DNA of 64,000 nt from assembly GCF_900215205.1 (NCBI RefSeq), contig NZ_OBDY01000018.1, positions 62,001 to 126,000 of the forward strand. Reading direction: 5' to 3'. The DNA is from Paractinoplanes atraurantiacus (lineage in GTDB: Bacteria > Actinomycetota > Actinomycetes > Mycobacteriales > Micromonosporaceae). The notes under the pieces were generated by a model. It saw only the letters and a list, made by a program, of their open reading frames with translations, searched no databases and was not told the DNA's origin. A program made the translations under genes and the position numbers. Shown in pieces: positions 1 to 9,010 of this stretch. Position 1 is the stretch's first letter, and each line of letters begins with the position of its first letter.

Positions 1-951
1 TCGGCCGGCCTCATGCACGAGCTGAACAACCCGGCCGCGGCCGCCTCCCGGGCCACCGCCTCGCTGCGCCAGCGGGTCGCCGGCATGCGCCACAAGCTGG
101 GCATGCTCGCCGCCGGCAAGGTGCCGACCGACCGCCTGGTGGCGCTGGTCGAGCTCCAGGAGGACGTGATCGAGCGGGCGGCGAAGGCGCCGGCCCTGAC
201 CGCCATGCAGGTCGCCGACCGTGAGGACGAGCTCGGCGACTGGATGGACGAGCGCAACGTGACCGGCGCCTGGGACCTGGCCGCGGTCTTCGCCCAGGGC
301 GGCCTCGACATCGAGTGCCTCAGCGACATGGAGGCCCGGGTCGGCTCGCCGGAGCTGCTCGATCAGGCCATCCACTGGATCGGCTACGCGCTCGAGACCG
401 AGCAGCTGATGACCGACATCGAGGACGCCACGAGCCGGGTGTCGTCGCTGGTCGCCTCGGCCAAGCAGTACTCGCAGATGGACCGGGCCGCGCACCAGTG
501 GATCGACGTGCACACCGGCCTCGACAGCACCCTGGTCATGCTCACCCACAAGATCGGCACGGGGGTGAAGGTGGTCAAGGACTACGACCGCACGCTCCCG
601 CAGATCCCGGCCCACCCGGCCGAGCTCAACCAGGTCTGGACCAACCTGATCGACAACGCGGTGCAGGCCATGAACGGCGCCGGCACCCTGACGATCAAGA
701 CCTACCGCGAGGACGACCACGTGATCGTCGCGGTCGGCGACACCGGGCCGGGCGTGCCCGACGAGCTGAAGAAGAGGGTCTTCGAGCCGTTCTTCACGAC
801 GAAGCCGGTGGGCGAGGGTACGGGCCTGGGCCTGGACATCTCCTACCGGATCGTGGTGAACGGCCACGGCGGCGACATCAAGCTGGAGTCGAAGCCGGGC
901 GACACGAAGTTCAAGGTCCGGCTGCCGCTGAACGAGCCCGCCTCGGCCTGA
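1..951 (+). CDS. Sensor histidine kinase, C-terminal part (5' end outside window)
   Basis: This is the catalytic end of a sensor histidine kinase, which autophosphorylates a His and passes the phosphate to a response regulator. The frame is open from base 1, and the first Met (base 13) lies inside the H-box (SAGLMHELNNPAAAA), so the gene starts upstream of the window. An N-box-like stretch (NLIDNAVQAM), a G1 box (GDTGPGVP) and a G2 box (GEGTGLGLDIS) define a HATPase_c domain. The approximately 200 residues between H-box and ATPase are helical and longer than usual. The sensor domain is not visible. No response regulator lies downstream; the next gene is convergent, 1 base away. Confidence 0.9.
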   Translation, partial: SAGLMHELNNPAAAASRATASLRQRVAGMRHKLGMLAAGKVPTDRLVALVELQEDVIERAAKAPALTAMQVADREDELGDWMDERNVTGAWDLAAVFAQGGLDIECLSDMEARVGSPELLDQAIHWIGYALETEQLMTDIEDATSRVSSLVASAKQYSQMDRAAHQWIDVHTGLDSTLVMLTHKIGTGVKVVKDYDRTLPQIPAHPAELNQVWTNLIDNAVQAMNGAGTLTIKTYREDDHVIVAVGDTGPGVPDELKKRVFEPFFTTKPVGEGTGLGLDISYRIVVNGHGGDIKLESKPGDTKFKVRLPLNEPASA

Positions 952-952
952 C

Positions 953-1522
953 TCAACTCGGATAGCGCAGGCCGTTGACGGTCAGATCGATGATCGCGGC
1001 GGCCTGCGCTTCCCGGCCGGCGGCGTCGTTGGCGAGGCTGATGCCGCTCAGGGCGTTGGCCAGCACGGCCGCTTCGATCCGCGAGGCGAAGATCCCGTCC
1101 CGATAGCCGGCGTCGAGAAACTTCTGCAGGGCGGCATAGACCTCGTCGTGCGTGGCGGCCAGCCCTTCGGCGTCGGTGGCCTTGACGATCGACTTGAGGG
1201 CCATGGCCAGGCCGGGCTTGCCCTGAGCGTTGCCGATGAATCGCCGCATCCAGGCTTTCATGGCCTCGTCGGCGGGCATGGCGGCCAGCAGTTCATCGGC
1301 GCCACCGCAGAGCCGGCCGATCTCGTGCCGGTACGCCCCGGCGATCAGAGCCTCGCGCGTCGGAAAGTGCCGGTAGAGCGTGGCGATGCCGACGTTGGCC
1401 CGGCGAGCCACCTCGTCGAGCGCGATCTCGACGCCACGCTCCCGAAACACCTCAACGGCGGCCGCGATGATCGCCTCCCGCTTGCGGCGAGCATCCGCCC
1501 GCATCGGCTTCTCCTGCGTCAC
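953..1522 (-). CDS. TetR-family transcriptional repressor (189 aa)
   Basis: The N-terminal helix-turn-helix is typical of TetR (REAIIAAAVEVFRERG, then VARRANVGIATLYRHFP at about residues 43-59), followed by an all-helical ligand-binding domain. It is divergent from the methyltransferase gene at 1645, and the space between them carries a large dyad (1580-1624), so it probably represses itself and that gene. Its HTH is close to that of the TetR at 56051, including the recognition-helix region (VGIATLYRHFP against VGIGTLYRNFP). The inducer is unknown. A start six codons downstream (MRADARRK) is also possible. Confidence 0.9.
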   Translation of the reverse strand: MTQEKPMRADARRKREAIIAAAVEVFRERGVEIALDEVARRANVGIATLYRHFPTREALIAGAYRHEIGRLCGGADELLAAMPADEAMKAWMRRFIGNAQGKPGLAMALKSIVKATDAEGLAATHDEVYAALQKFLDAGYRDGIFASRIEAAVLANALSGISLANDAAGREAQAAAIIDLTVNGLRYPS

Positions 1523-1579
1523 TGTCGCCTACCCTTCGCTCGTCCGTGCTGGCTGAGACCGCTCTCAGGCAATCTTGCG

Positions 1580-1624
1580 AAGTGGAGGATTCCTCCATAT
1601 CTTAGGTGGAGTAATCCTCCACTT
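1580..1624. promoter_or_regulatory. Large dyad operator between divergent TetR and methyltransferase genes
   Basis: Bases 1580-1591 (aagtggaggatt) and 1613-1624 (aatcctccactt) are perfect 12-bp inverted repeats. Nested inside are tggaggattcctcca at 1583-1597 and a related dyad at 1606-1622. The arrangement suggests two adjacent TetR-dimer sites 24 bp apart, placed so that bound repressor would cover both promoters. Assignment to the adjacent TetR is inferred from position. Confidence 0.75.
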
Positions 1625-1644
1625 ACCTTAGCAGGCAGGTTGCG

Positions 1645-2286
1645 ATGTCTTTGCTTTCGGAATTCCTTCGTCGCCCGTGGGAAGTCGGCGCCGTCGCGCC
1701 GAGCGGGGCCGCCCTGTCCGAGCTCGCCGTCGCGCCGATCCCCAGCACGGGTGAGCCGGTCGTGGTCGAGCTCGGGCCCGGCACGGGGCCGTTCACCGAG
1801 GCCATCCAGCGCCGCCTGGGCGGCCGCGGGCGGCACCTGGCCATCGAGATCAACCCACGCCTGGCCGAGCAGCTCGCCGCCCGCCACCCCAAGGTGGAAG
1901 TGATCACGGCCGACGCCGGCGCCCTGCCCGAACTGCTGGCCGAGCGGGGCCTGGCCGGCGCCGACGTCATCGTCAGCGGGTTGCCGTGGGCCGCCTTCGC
2001 CCCCGACCGTCAGCGCGACATCCTGGCCGCCGCCGTGCGGGCCCTCGCGCCGGGCGGCGCTTTCACCACGTTCGCCTACGTGCACCTGCGCTGGGCGGCG
2101 CCGGCCCGCCGCCTGCGGGGCGCGCTCGACAGCTGGTTCGACGAGGTCCTGCTCGGCCGCACCGTGTGGGCCAACCTGCCACCGGCCCTCGTCTACTACT
2201 GCCGCCGCCCGGCCCTGGCCCCCGTCACCCGCTCAGCGGCCCCGGCCCGGCGCCGCTGCCGCCAGCTCGCCCCGCTCGGCGCCTGA
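1645..2286 (+). CDS. Class I SAM-dependent methyltransferase, small-molecule or phospholipid type (213 aa)
   Basis: The SAM-binding motif I is clear (VVVELGPGTGPFTEAI, about residues 36-51), followed by an acidic strand end (HLAIEIN) and motif IV region (ADVIVSGLPW). The N-terminus (FLRRPWEVGAVAPSG) resembles the rRNA dimethylase-like and phospholipid N-methyltransferase group. The substrate cannot be told from sequence. The gene is divergent from a TetR gene with a strong dyad in its promoter, so expression is probably inducible. The start ATG has only a weak purine stretch upstream. Confidence 0.8.
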   Translation: MSLLSEFLRRPWEVGAVAPSGAALSELAVAPIPSTGEPVVVELGPGTGPFTEAIQRRLGGRGRHLAIEINPRLAEQLAARHPKVEVITADAGALPELLAERGLAGADVIVSGLPWAAFAPDRQRDILAAAVRALAPGGAFTTFAYVHLRWAAPARRLRGALDSWFDEVLLGRTVWANLPPALVYYCRRPALAPVTRSAAPARRRCRQLAPLGA

Positions 2287-2295
2287 CGGCCGGGG

Positions 2296-2793
2296 TCAGA
2301 GCAGGCCGCGGACGTAGGCGGCCTGGCCCGCGTGCTGGGCGTCGTCGTCGTAGACGCTCACCAGGCGTACGCCCAAAGTCACCGGGGGATCCCAGCGCTC
2401 GTCGACCACCCGGTCGAGGTCGGCCTCGGAGAGGCCGGCGAGATAGCCGAGCGTGCGCTCGTGCACCGCTGTGTAGTAATCCACGAGCGCCTGGGCGCTC
2501 TCCGGCGCCACCGCGGCCACCTGGGCCGCGTCGTGGCCGTAGCCCGTCTCGGTGGCGTCCTTCAGGCCGAAGCGGGGAGCCCAGTCTCCGGTGGCGTAGA
2601 TCTGCTCGGCGCCCATCACCTCGGCCACGTGGTCGTCCTGGACCCGGGTGAGGTGCCAGATCAGCCAGCCGATCGAGTTGGCCTCCTCGGCGGGACGGTG
2701 GCGCAGCTGCTCGGGGGTGAGGCCGTCGACGGCCGTGTGCACCAGCTCGGGCAGCCGCCCGAAAGCCTCGGTGAGGATGTCCTTGGCGTCCAT
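2296..2793 (-). CDS. DinB / mycothiol-transferase-like protein (165 aa)
   Basis: This is a four-helix DinB-superfamily protein. Metal-ligand candidates are seen at H47 (IWHLTRVQDDH) and near the C-terminus (DDAQHAGQAAYVRG). In actinobacteria such proteins are often mycothiol-dependent transferases; the substrate here is unknown. Its ATG overlaps the TAA of the upstream membrane-protein gene by one base, so the two are probably translationally coupled. Confidence 0.85.
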   Translation of the reverse strand: MDAKDILTEAFGRLPELVHTAVDGLTPEQLRHRPAEEANSIGWLIWHLTRVQDDHVAEVMGAEQIYATGDWAPRFGLKDATETGYGHDAAQVAAVAPESAQALVDYYTAVHERTLGYLAGLSEADLDRVVDERWDPPVTLGVRLVSVYDDDAQHAGQAAYVRGLL

Positions 2794-3563
2794 TACTCTC
2801 CCGACTGTGCGGTGGGTCCGGCGTCACCCTGCTGCTGCGGGGTCTGCCCGTCCTGCTGAGTGTCCCCGTCCTGGGGCTGCTCGTCAGCCGGGGCCGGCGC
2901 GTCAGTGGTGGGTGCGTCGGTGGTCGGCGCGTCCGTGGGCTCCTCCGTGGACCCGTCAGCCGGCGCGGGCGACTCCGTGGTCGTCCCCGACTGCTCCGGC
3001 GCGGGCGACTCGGCCGGTCCGGTCTGGTCCTTCTGGTCCGGCGTCTCCGAAGGGGAAGCCGACTCCGCCGGCACCGGCGACTCATCCGACTTGTTGGATT
3101 TGTCGGAGTGGGTGGAGCGGAGCGGAATGCCGATCGTCGAGCTCGAGCTGGCCTTGTTCTGCACCACGTCGGCGGCGCTCCGGCCCGCGACCAGCTCGAA
3201 GGCGGTCAGTGAGCCGATCGCCAGCACGAAGAACGCGCCGGCGACCATGGCCACCCGCTGCCAGCGGATCCTCGGAGGGGGCCCGGAAGGGCTCTCCTCG
3301 GCCGCGGCGGCGACCTCGGGCGTGCCGATCGCGGCGGGGGCGGTCACGAAAGTCGACTTGATCCGCTCGGTGCCCCGGTTGAGCCAGCGCTGGTAGAGCT
3401 CCGTTCCCACAGAGCCGACGATGCTGGCCACGGCGGCCCCGATCAGGGTGCCGGCCACGCCCAGGAACGATCCCAGGAAGGCCGCGGAAACCGCGGCCAA
3501 GGTGCCGGCGATGGTCTTCGTCACGTCGATGCCGGGCCGGTGGCCCGGTGCTTGCTCGGTCAT
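2793..3563 (-). CDS. Membrane protein with long Pro/Thr/Glu/Asp-rich tail (256 aa)
   Basis: There are two hydrophobic segments: about residues 15-50 (Ala/Gly-rich, GTLAAVSAAFLGSFLGVAG) and about 103-125 (VAMVAGAFFVLAIGSLTAFEL). The last 110 residues are low-complexity, rich in Pro, Ser, Thr, Glu and Asp, ending in Gln-rich repeats. The tail is probably extracytoplasmic and disordered. No catalytic motif is visible and no function can be assigned. It lies directly upstream of the DinB-like gene with a 1-base overlap. Confidence 0.75.
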   Translation of the reverse strand: MTEQAPGHRPGIDVTKTIAGTLAAVSAAFLGSFLGVAGTLIGAAVASIVGSVGTELYQRWLNRGTERIKSTFVTAPAAIGTPEVAAAAEESPSGPPPRIRWQRVAMVAGAFFVLAIGSLTAFELVAGRSAADVVQNKASSSSTIGIPLRSTHSDKSNKSDESPVPAESASPSETPDQKDQTGPAESPAPEQSGTTTESPAPADGSTEEPTDAPTTDAPTTDAPAPADEQPQDGDTQQDGQTPQQQGDAGPTAQSGE

Positions 3564-3592
3564 GTCCTCCTCAGTCCGTCTCTCCTGCTTTG

Positions 3593-4927
3593 TCAGGCCT
3601 TCGCCTTTACCTCCCGGCGGATCGCTAAACCCCGTCGCTCGGCGATCACCTGACGGAGCGGGCGGACCACGATGCCCTCCTCGGCCATCCGCAGCCGGGC
3701 CAGCCTGCGCGTACGGAGGATGCCGGCGAGACCGACGGCCATGAACACGTACTGGACCGCCATGGCGATTTTGAAGTCGGCGATGTCGTAGTCCGCCGAG
3801 CCGCCGGTGCGGGCGTCCAGGATCAGCCCGATCAGCTCGATCGAGAGCAGCGAGGCGACGAAGCCGCCAACGTTGACCACGCCGGTCGCCGTGCCGAGGC
3901 GGTGCGGCGGGTTGAACGTACGAGCGTAATCGAACCCGATCATCGAGCCCGGACCGCCGATGCCCAGGGCGACGATCAGCAGCACCAGCACCGCCATCGG
4001 CGCGTGCCCGGGCCAGGCCAGCACGAGGCCCCAGCCGGCCGCGTTGGCGAAGACGATGCCCAGCACCAGGTACGACCGGCGCAGCGGATAGCGCTGGACC
4101 AGCACGCCCAGCAGCGGGCCGGCGGCCATGCCGACCAGCACGAAGAGCGTGAGCAGCGTGCTAGCCGTCTCGCGGGCCAGGCCCTGCCCGGCGATGAGGA
4201 ACGGGAAGCCCCACATCAGCGCGAACACCGTACCGGTGAACTGGGTCGTGAAGTGGGTCCACAGCCCGAGCCGGGTGCCCGGGTGCCGCCAGGCGCTGCT
4301 CAGGTCGGAGCGCAGCTGGGAGAGGGTGAGCGCCTCGCCGCTGCTGATCTTGCGCTCGGGGGTGTCGTGCAGGGCCGCGAAGGCGACCACCGCCACGAAG
4401 ACGCCGAGCCCGGCCGCCGACAGGAACGCGGTGCCCCAGCCCGGGCCGGCCAGCAGGGCGGCCAGCGGCACGGCCGAGAGCACCTGCCCGGCCTGCCCGA
4501 CGATGCCGGTGAGCTGCGTGACCACCGGCACCCGCCGGGCCGGGAACCACTGCGGCACCAGCCGCAGGACGCTGATGAAGGTCATCGCGTCGCCGGCGCC
4601 GACCAGGACGCGGGCCGCGATGGCCCCGCCCACGCTGTCGGTGGTGGCCATCAGGGCCTGTCCCGCCGCCATCAGCACGCCGCCGGTGACGATCAGCCGC
4701 AGCGAGCCGAAGCGGTCGAGCAGCAGGCCGACCGGCACCTGGAGGCCGGCGTAGACGAGAAGCTGGAGGACGGCGAACGAGGCGAGCGCGCCGGCGCCGA
4801 TGTGGAAGCGGTCCTGCGCGTCGAGCCCGGCGACACCGAGCGACGTGCGGTTGAGGACCGCGAGAACGTACGCGGCGAGGCCGACGGCCCACACCGCCCA
4901 GGCCCGGGCTCCGGGACGCAGGGCCAT
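3593..4927 (-). CDS. Major facilitator superfamily transporter (444 aa)
   Basis: Twelve hydrophobic segments can be counted. The N-terminus (LNRTSLGVAGLDAQDRF) and loop (LLDRFGSLRLIVTGG) fit the MFS A-motif region of anion/sugar-type porters. A second-half loop (VQRYPLRRSYLVLG) is also seen. The length is normal. The substrate is not evident. It is divergent from the disrupted Bcr/CflA gene at 5097, with about 170 bp between them. Confidence 0.85.
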   Translation of the reverse strand: MALRPGARAWAVWAVGLAAYVLAVLNRTSLGVAGLDAQDRFHIGAGALASFAVLQLLVYAGLQVPVGLLLDRFGSLRLIVTGGVLMAAGQALMATTDSVGGAIAARVLVGAGDAMTFISVLRLVPQWFPARRVPVVTQLTGIVGQAGQVLSAVPLAALLAGPGWGTAFLSAAGLGVFVAVVAFAALHDTPERKISSGEALTLSQLRSDLSSAWRHPGTRLGLWTHFTTQFTGTVFALMWGFPFLIAGQGLARETASTLLTLFVLVGMAAGPLLGVLVQRYPLRRSYLVLGIVFANAAGWGLVLAWPGHAPMAVLVLLIVALGIGGPGSMIGFDYARTFNPPHRLGTATGVVNVGGFVASLLSIELIGLILDARTGGSADYDIADFKIAMAVQYVFMAVGLAGILRTRRLARLRMAEEGIVVRPLRQVIAERRGLAIRREVKAKA

Positions 4928-5096
4928 GGTCCGCCTTTCACTGGTTCCTTACACGTACGCCGTCAACACAACTCCTCCTCGGCGGCATCGACAACGTGTG
5001 TACGGTCACTACCAGCACAGACGTCAAATGCATTTCCACCATTCGGTGTATCTGTGAGGACTGTTACGGCCCGGAAGAATTGGTGCCGCAGACAAC

Positions 5097-5839
5097 TTGT
5101 CACTAGTCATGCAATCTCCTGGTGATCTCCTGCCCGCCGGCCGCAGGCTCCGGATCGTTCTCGTTCTCGGATTCCTGTCCGCGCTCGGGCCGCTGACCAT
5201 CGACATGTACCTTCCGTCCCTACCGACGATCACCACGGACCTGCACACCACCGACGCCGCCGTGCAGCTCACGCTCACCGGCACCCTGGTCGGCCTGGCG
5301 CTCGGTCAGCTGATCGTCGGCCCGCTCTCCGACGCCGTGGGCCGCCGCCTGCCGCTGCTGGCCGGCGTCGGCGTGCACATCCTGGCCTCGGTGCTCTGCG
5401 TGGTCGCGCCCAACCTGGCCGTCCTGGGCACGCTGCGCGTCCTTCAGGGCCTGGGCGCCGCGGCCGCCGCCGTCATCGGCATGGCGATCGTCCGCGACCT
5501 GTTCACCGGGCTGGCCGCGGCAAAGCTCTTCTCGCGCCTGATGCTGGTCATCGGCGTCGCCCCGATCCTGGCCCCGACCATCGGCGGCACGGTCCTCAAC
5601 TGGACCTCGTGGCGCGGCGTCTTCGTCGTGCTCACCCTGGCCGGCGCGGCCATCATGACGGCCACGGCGCTGGTGCTGCCCGAGACCCTGCCGGTCGAGC
5701 GGCGCCGCAACGGCGGCCTGGTCGGCACGCTGCGCGACTACGGACGGCTGTTCACCGACCGGGCGTACGTCGGGCTCATCCTGGTCGCCGGGCTCGCGTT
5801 CTCGGCGCTCTTCGCGTACGTCAGTGGCTCGTCGTTCGT
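5097..5839 (+). pseudogene. Bcr/CflA-type MFS efflux gene, N-terminal half (split by the mobile element)
   Basis: This is the first 7-8 transmembrane segments of a Bcr/CflA-type drug efflux transporter (RIVLVLGFLSALGPLTIDMY, then VGPLSDAVGRRLPLL as the A-motif). Homology stops at GSSFV (5839); the frame then reads nine or so foreign residues and stops at 5870. The C-terminal half continues at 21852. Joining 5097-5839 to 21852-22368 gives 1260 nt in one frame, matching the uninterrupted homologue at 10732-12012. The start may be TTG 5097 or ATG 5109; neither has a strong ribosome-binding site. A truncated protein could be made but should not transport. Confidence 0.92.
5835..5839 (+). repeat. 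attL core TTCGT
   Basis: Left junction core. Upstream is chromosomal (ggctcgtcg, encoding GSS); downstream (gaataaattc) is element DNA and abruptly AT-rich. The reconstructed attB reads ggctcgtcgttcgtcttcca. Confidence 0.85.
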
Positions 5840-6333
5840 GAATAAATTCAAAGTGCAAAGGTTCGCGTGATCGAAGGTCGCTGGAGCGGCGGTCGACTCG
5901 CGCCAGCCGCTCGCAACCATGGCGGGCAGGTAATACCAGGAGACTGCCACCGTTCGACACTCACTAGCAGTCGTCCACTTCAGACGCGTACCGGTGTAGC
6001 ATGCGGCGGTCGGGACCTGCGGGTTTCGACCGCGCACCGCTTCGGCGGCCCGAAATTCCGGGCGTTGCAGCACCTTGAGCTGCGGCGTTGTGCGATGTCT
6101 GGCCTCGCCTATCGGCGGGTATCCCGGCTGCCTGCGTTGGGGCCGGCGGACCAGATGTCGCCCCGGACAGACGGCAACACCGAGCCGGCCGACGATCGAC
6201 CCTAGAAAAATGATCTAGGCGTTGACGTCGGATGGATGCCTGCCTTCATTGGCGGCGGCGGGGTCGGGGCCAATGTCGCGTCTCGGCCTGCAGCCTGGCT
6301 GCACGCGCGTAGGACCGTTGAGAGGCGGCTTAC
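5840..6333. other. Left-end non-coding region of the element
   Basis: About 490 bases hold no convincing gene; short open frames in this stretch have no recognisable protein character. It contains the attP-left arm. A dyad cctagaaaaatgatctagg at 6201-6219 lies about 115 bases upstream of the ParB-like gene and could be an operator. Confidence 0.5.
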
Positions 6334-8463
6334 GTGGCAACTCCGAAGTTCGATCCCCAGGACGGCCCCGCGGACAAGAACCGCGGCGACAGCTCGTTCC
6401 CCGCGCTTAAGCACCGGCCGGCCAAGGCGGTACCGCCCGCCGTGGCGAAGACCCTGGCCCCGGTTCGTACCGCGCTGCTAAAGAACCCGTACGTGAACCT
6501 GCCGGACGAGGCGGCCGGGGTGATCACCGCCGGACTCACCGACCCGGTTCGGTTCCGGATGCTGACCGAGACCCACCCCGCTCCGGATGGCAGCCCCACC
6601 TCGCTTCTCAACCGTAAGAGCGTCAGCGAGGGCACCGCGTTCGTCACCCCGCAGCACGACCGGTACATCGAGATGGGCTGCATTCCCGACCTCGCTGGCG
6701 CCCGCTGGCAGTACACGCTGCACAACCAGCTCGATATCGAGAGCAACGAACTGCCAGCGGTGAAGATGGGCACCGCGGTCGGCCCGCACGGCTATTGGGC
6801 CATGCTCGAACTTGAGGTCGACGACCACCACGAGTTCGCTGCGCGGATCCGGGAGGCGTTCGTCAAGACGGGCCCGGACGGGCCGGCCGTGAAGAACGAC
6901 TACACCGACAGCATCCTGCAGTCCGGGGTGAAAGAAGCCCTATTGCTCGTCCCGATCCGGATCCGGTTCAGGGATGGCTCCGACGACGAGTACTACCTGG
7001 TGATTATCGACGGGAACTCACGGTTCGTTTCCATGTGGAAGGCCCGTACCGGGGGGAACGTCGACGAGGCGGCCGCGGCATGCATCGCGGCGGTAGTCGG
7101 CGTGCCGGCCGGCAACGCATGGAAGCGTGCCACTCAGCGCCAAGTCCGCGAGGCCATCACCGACCGGGTCGACATCATCAACCAGGGCCTGCTTGAAGAC
7201 ACCCTGACCGAGAACACGATTCGACTGGGGCACACCCTGACGGCTCCGACCATCATCGTGGTCGGCGGGCGGCGCGCGAGCGATGACACACCGCTGACCG
7301 ACCTTGTCGCCGCCCGCGAGGACCTGATCGCGACGATTCACACAGACGCGACCCCGTGGGATGACGCGGCCCAGGCGGAGCAGGGCATGGCTCGGCTGCT
7401 GCGCCGCGCGGTCAGCATGGGATATCTGACGGCCGACCAGCGGAGGGTGATCGAGGGCCGGTGCAGCGTGCAGGAGATGCACGCGCTGCTCGGGCTGCCG
7501 CCGCATCGGCTGTGGGCCGCGGCGCTGACGGTGCAGGCCGTTCTCAATCCCTGGTACGACGGCATGAGGTCGCTGTTCCGGGAGGAGTTCAACAGCCGCA
7601 ACCCGACCCGGCTGCTGGTGGGTCGGCAGATCGCCTCCACCGCGCTGTCCGGGTACCGGTCGTCACCGACCATCACCGTCGCGATCAACGCCTTCAGCGA
7701 CGGCGGTCCGATCGCCGACCGGGTCTGGGACTACAAGTGGGCGCTTACCGGTGGAACCTCGGCCATCGAGGTTCTTGACGACCTGCTCAAGAATGCGCTG
7801 GGCGGCGACACCAACGCGATCGCTCAGCTGTGTGTGCTCGGCGGCACCGCTGGGATGCTCGGCGGCTTGATCACCCGGGACCGGGGGTCCAAGCAGACCA
7901 GCGATGGCAAGCGTGCCATGCGCACCGTGCCGTTCCGGACCCGGCCGTACCGGGTCGTCGAGATGCTCGCCGGCACGGCCGGAGGACTGCGCACGCTGCA
8001 CTCGCTGGCGGTCTCGCACGTGACTGGCAAGCCCGCGAAGCGGTTCTACTCCCAGGACGCGCCGGACGGTTCGTACGCTGACGGTGACCCGGTCCGCGAC
8101 GCCAACGGCACCCAGGTCAGCGTGGAGATGGAGTGGGACGTCGTCGTCACCGCCGACCCCGTGAAGGCCGCGACCGAGATCGCCGCGGCTGGGGCGAATG
8201 TGCCGGATACGCAGGCCAAGCCCGAGCCGCAGCGGCTGCGGGAGCAGCTGCACGGGAGCGCCCGGTCCGCGCTGGATGCCGTCGACCGGCTCATCCTGTT
8301 GGCCCAGTCCAGCGGGGTCGATGTGTTCGGTAGCTACGACTCGATCACCATGATCAAGGGGCAGCTGCAGGACGCCCGGGACAAGCTGAACGCGCACGGT
8401 CCCTCCGAGCCGCTGATCCTCGACGACGACGAGGACGACGAGGCTCTTGAGGACGAGCAGTGA
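6334..8463 (+). CDS. ParB/Srx-fold (DGNSR-motif) protein, 709 aa, function unknown
   Basis: Residues about 185-240 match a ParB N-terminal/sulfiredoxin-like fold by eye: a helix with SILQSGVKEALLLVPIRI, then YYLVIIDGNSRFVSMWKA, with the DGNSR signature at 226-230. Such domains bind or hydrolyse nucleotides in ParB, and related folds occur in DNA-modification and defence proteins. The remaining ~470 residues are largely helical and unfamiliar, with an acidic C-terminus (DDDEDDEALEDEQ). The start is GTG with a purine-rich stretch (gagaggcgg) upstream. The stop overlaps the start of the next gene, so they are co-translated. Unlike chromosomal ParB, there is no ParA partner and no parS-like repeat nearby, so partitioning is unlikely. 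Confidence 0.6.
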   Translation: MATPKFDPQDGPADKNRGDSSFPALKHRPAKAVPPAVAKTLAPVRTALLKNPYVNLPDEAAGVITAGLTDPVRFRMLTETHPAPDGSPTSLLNRKSVSEGTAFVTPQHDRYIEMGCIPDLAGARWQYTLHNQLDIESNELPAVKMGTAVGPHGYWAMLELEVDDHHEFAARIREAFVKTGPDGPAVKNDYTDSILQSGVKEALLLVPIRIRFRDGSDDEYYLVIIDGNSRFVSMWKARTGGNVDEAAAACIAAVVGVPAGNAWKRATQRQVREAITDRVDIINQGLLEDTLTENTIRLGHTLTAPTIIVVGGRRASDDTPLTDLVAAREDLIATIHTDATPWDDAAQAEQGMARLLRRAVSMGYLTADQRRVIEGRCSVQEMHALLGLPPHRLWAAALTVQAVLNPWYDGMRSLFREEFNSRNPTRLLVGRQIASTALSGYRSSPTITVAINAFSDGGPIADRVWDYKWALTGGTSAIEVLDDLLKNALGGDTNAIAQLCVLGGTAGMLGGLITRDRGSKQTSDGKRAMRTVPFRTRPYRVVEMLAGTAGGLRTLHSLAVSHVTGKPAKRFYSQDAPDGSYADGDPVRDANGTQVSVEMEWDVVVTADPVKAATEIAAAGANVPDTQAKPEPQRLREQLHGSARSALDAVDRLILLAQSSGVDVFGSYDSITMIKGQLQDARDKLNAHGPSEPLILDDDEDDEALEDEQ

Positions 8464-8879
8464 GGCCGCACGCGGCCATGGTCGCAAAGATCGATACAGC
8501 CGTTCAGGTCGCTGCTCCGGTGTTGTCTGGGCTGCCGATCACCATGACGGTCCGAGCCGGTGAACGTGCGTCGGTCACCCCTTCAGCGGCGGTGTATGTG
8601 GTCTGGGACGTATACGGGCGTTGCCGGTATGTCGGGAGCGTCCGCCGGCTGAGGTCACGGGCCGCCGTCCGCGATCGGTTGCGCGAGCACCTCGTTGGCC
8701 ACGTCGATCGGCGGGCAGACTGGTATGCGTTGACGGTTCTTCCTTTGCGTTCTGACCTGGAGGTTGAGGTCGTGCGCCTCTGCGAGGGCTGGGTAGCGTA
8801 TGCGCTTAGCCCATCTTGTGGCTCAGCGCACCCGATGATTGTTCCGGATCGGCCGTTGGCGATGACGCTCCCAAGTTAG
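8460..8879 (+). CDS. Small GIY-YIG nuclease-like protein (139 aa)
   Basis: A GIY-YIG-like core can be traced: VYVVWDVYGRCRYVGSV (45-61) fits the paired GIY and YIG strands, R71-x-R-L-R-E-H77 fits the catalytic Arg helix, and L100-E101-V-E103 fits the metal-binding Glu region, followed by a characteristic Ser/His-rich end. The match is by pattern only and the first strand is atypical (VYV). Its GTG overlaps the TGA of the ParB-like gene (GTGA), indicating a two-gene unit. A cleavage role in nucleic-acid defence or element maintenance is inference. Confidence 0.55.
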   Translation: MRPHAAMVAKIDTAVQVAAPVLSGLPITMTVRAGERASVTPSAAVYVVWDVYGRCRYVGSVRRLRSRAAVRDRLREHLVGHVDRRADWYALTVLPLRSDLEVEVVRLCEGWVAYALSPSCGSAHPMIVPDRPLAMTLPS

Positions 8880-8891
8880 CCCTGCCCCTGC

Positions 8892-8932
8892 GGGCCGGCC
8901 ACGAGACTGAACCGTAGCCTCGTGGCCGGCCC
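8892..8932. terminator. Hairpin between convergent genes
   Basis: Perfect 14-bp arms (gggccggccacgag at 8892-8905 and its complement at 8919-8932) with a 13-base loop. It lies between the ends of the GIY-YIG-like gene (+) and the gene at 9011 (-). There is no T-run, as is usual in high-GC actinobacteria. Confidence 0.7.
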
Positions 8933-9010
8933 ATGGCTGGACGGACCTTCACCGACGCAGTGGCTCGGGTCGCCTCTTAGCTCTTAGGGGATCCGGCCGA
9001 GTGGTCACCG

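Noticed and set aside
2225..3085. Long Arg-rich frames on both strands in this and many other places
   Set aside because: Frame shadows of GC-rich genes: extreme Arg/Pro/Gly content and no domains.
5867..6205. Open frame of 112 codons at the left end of the element
   Set aside because: No ribosome site, no domain character, and composition unlike a coding region; treated as non-coding.
6334..8463. ParB-like gene as part of a plasmid partition system
   Set aside because: No parA, no parS-like repeats and no replication gene; the DGNSR domain sits in a much larger unrelated protein.
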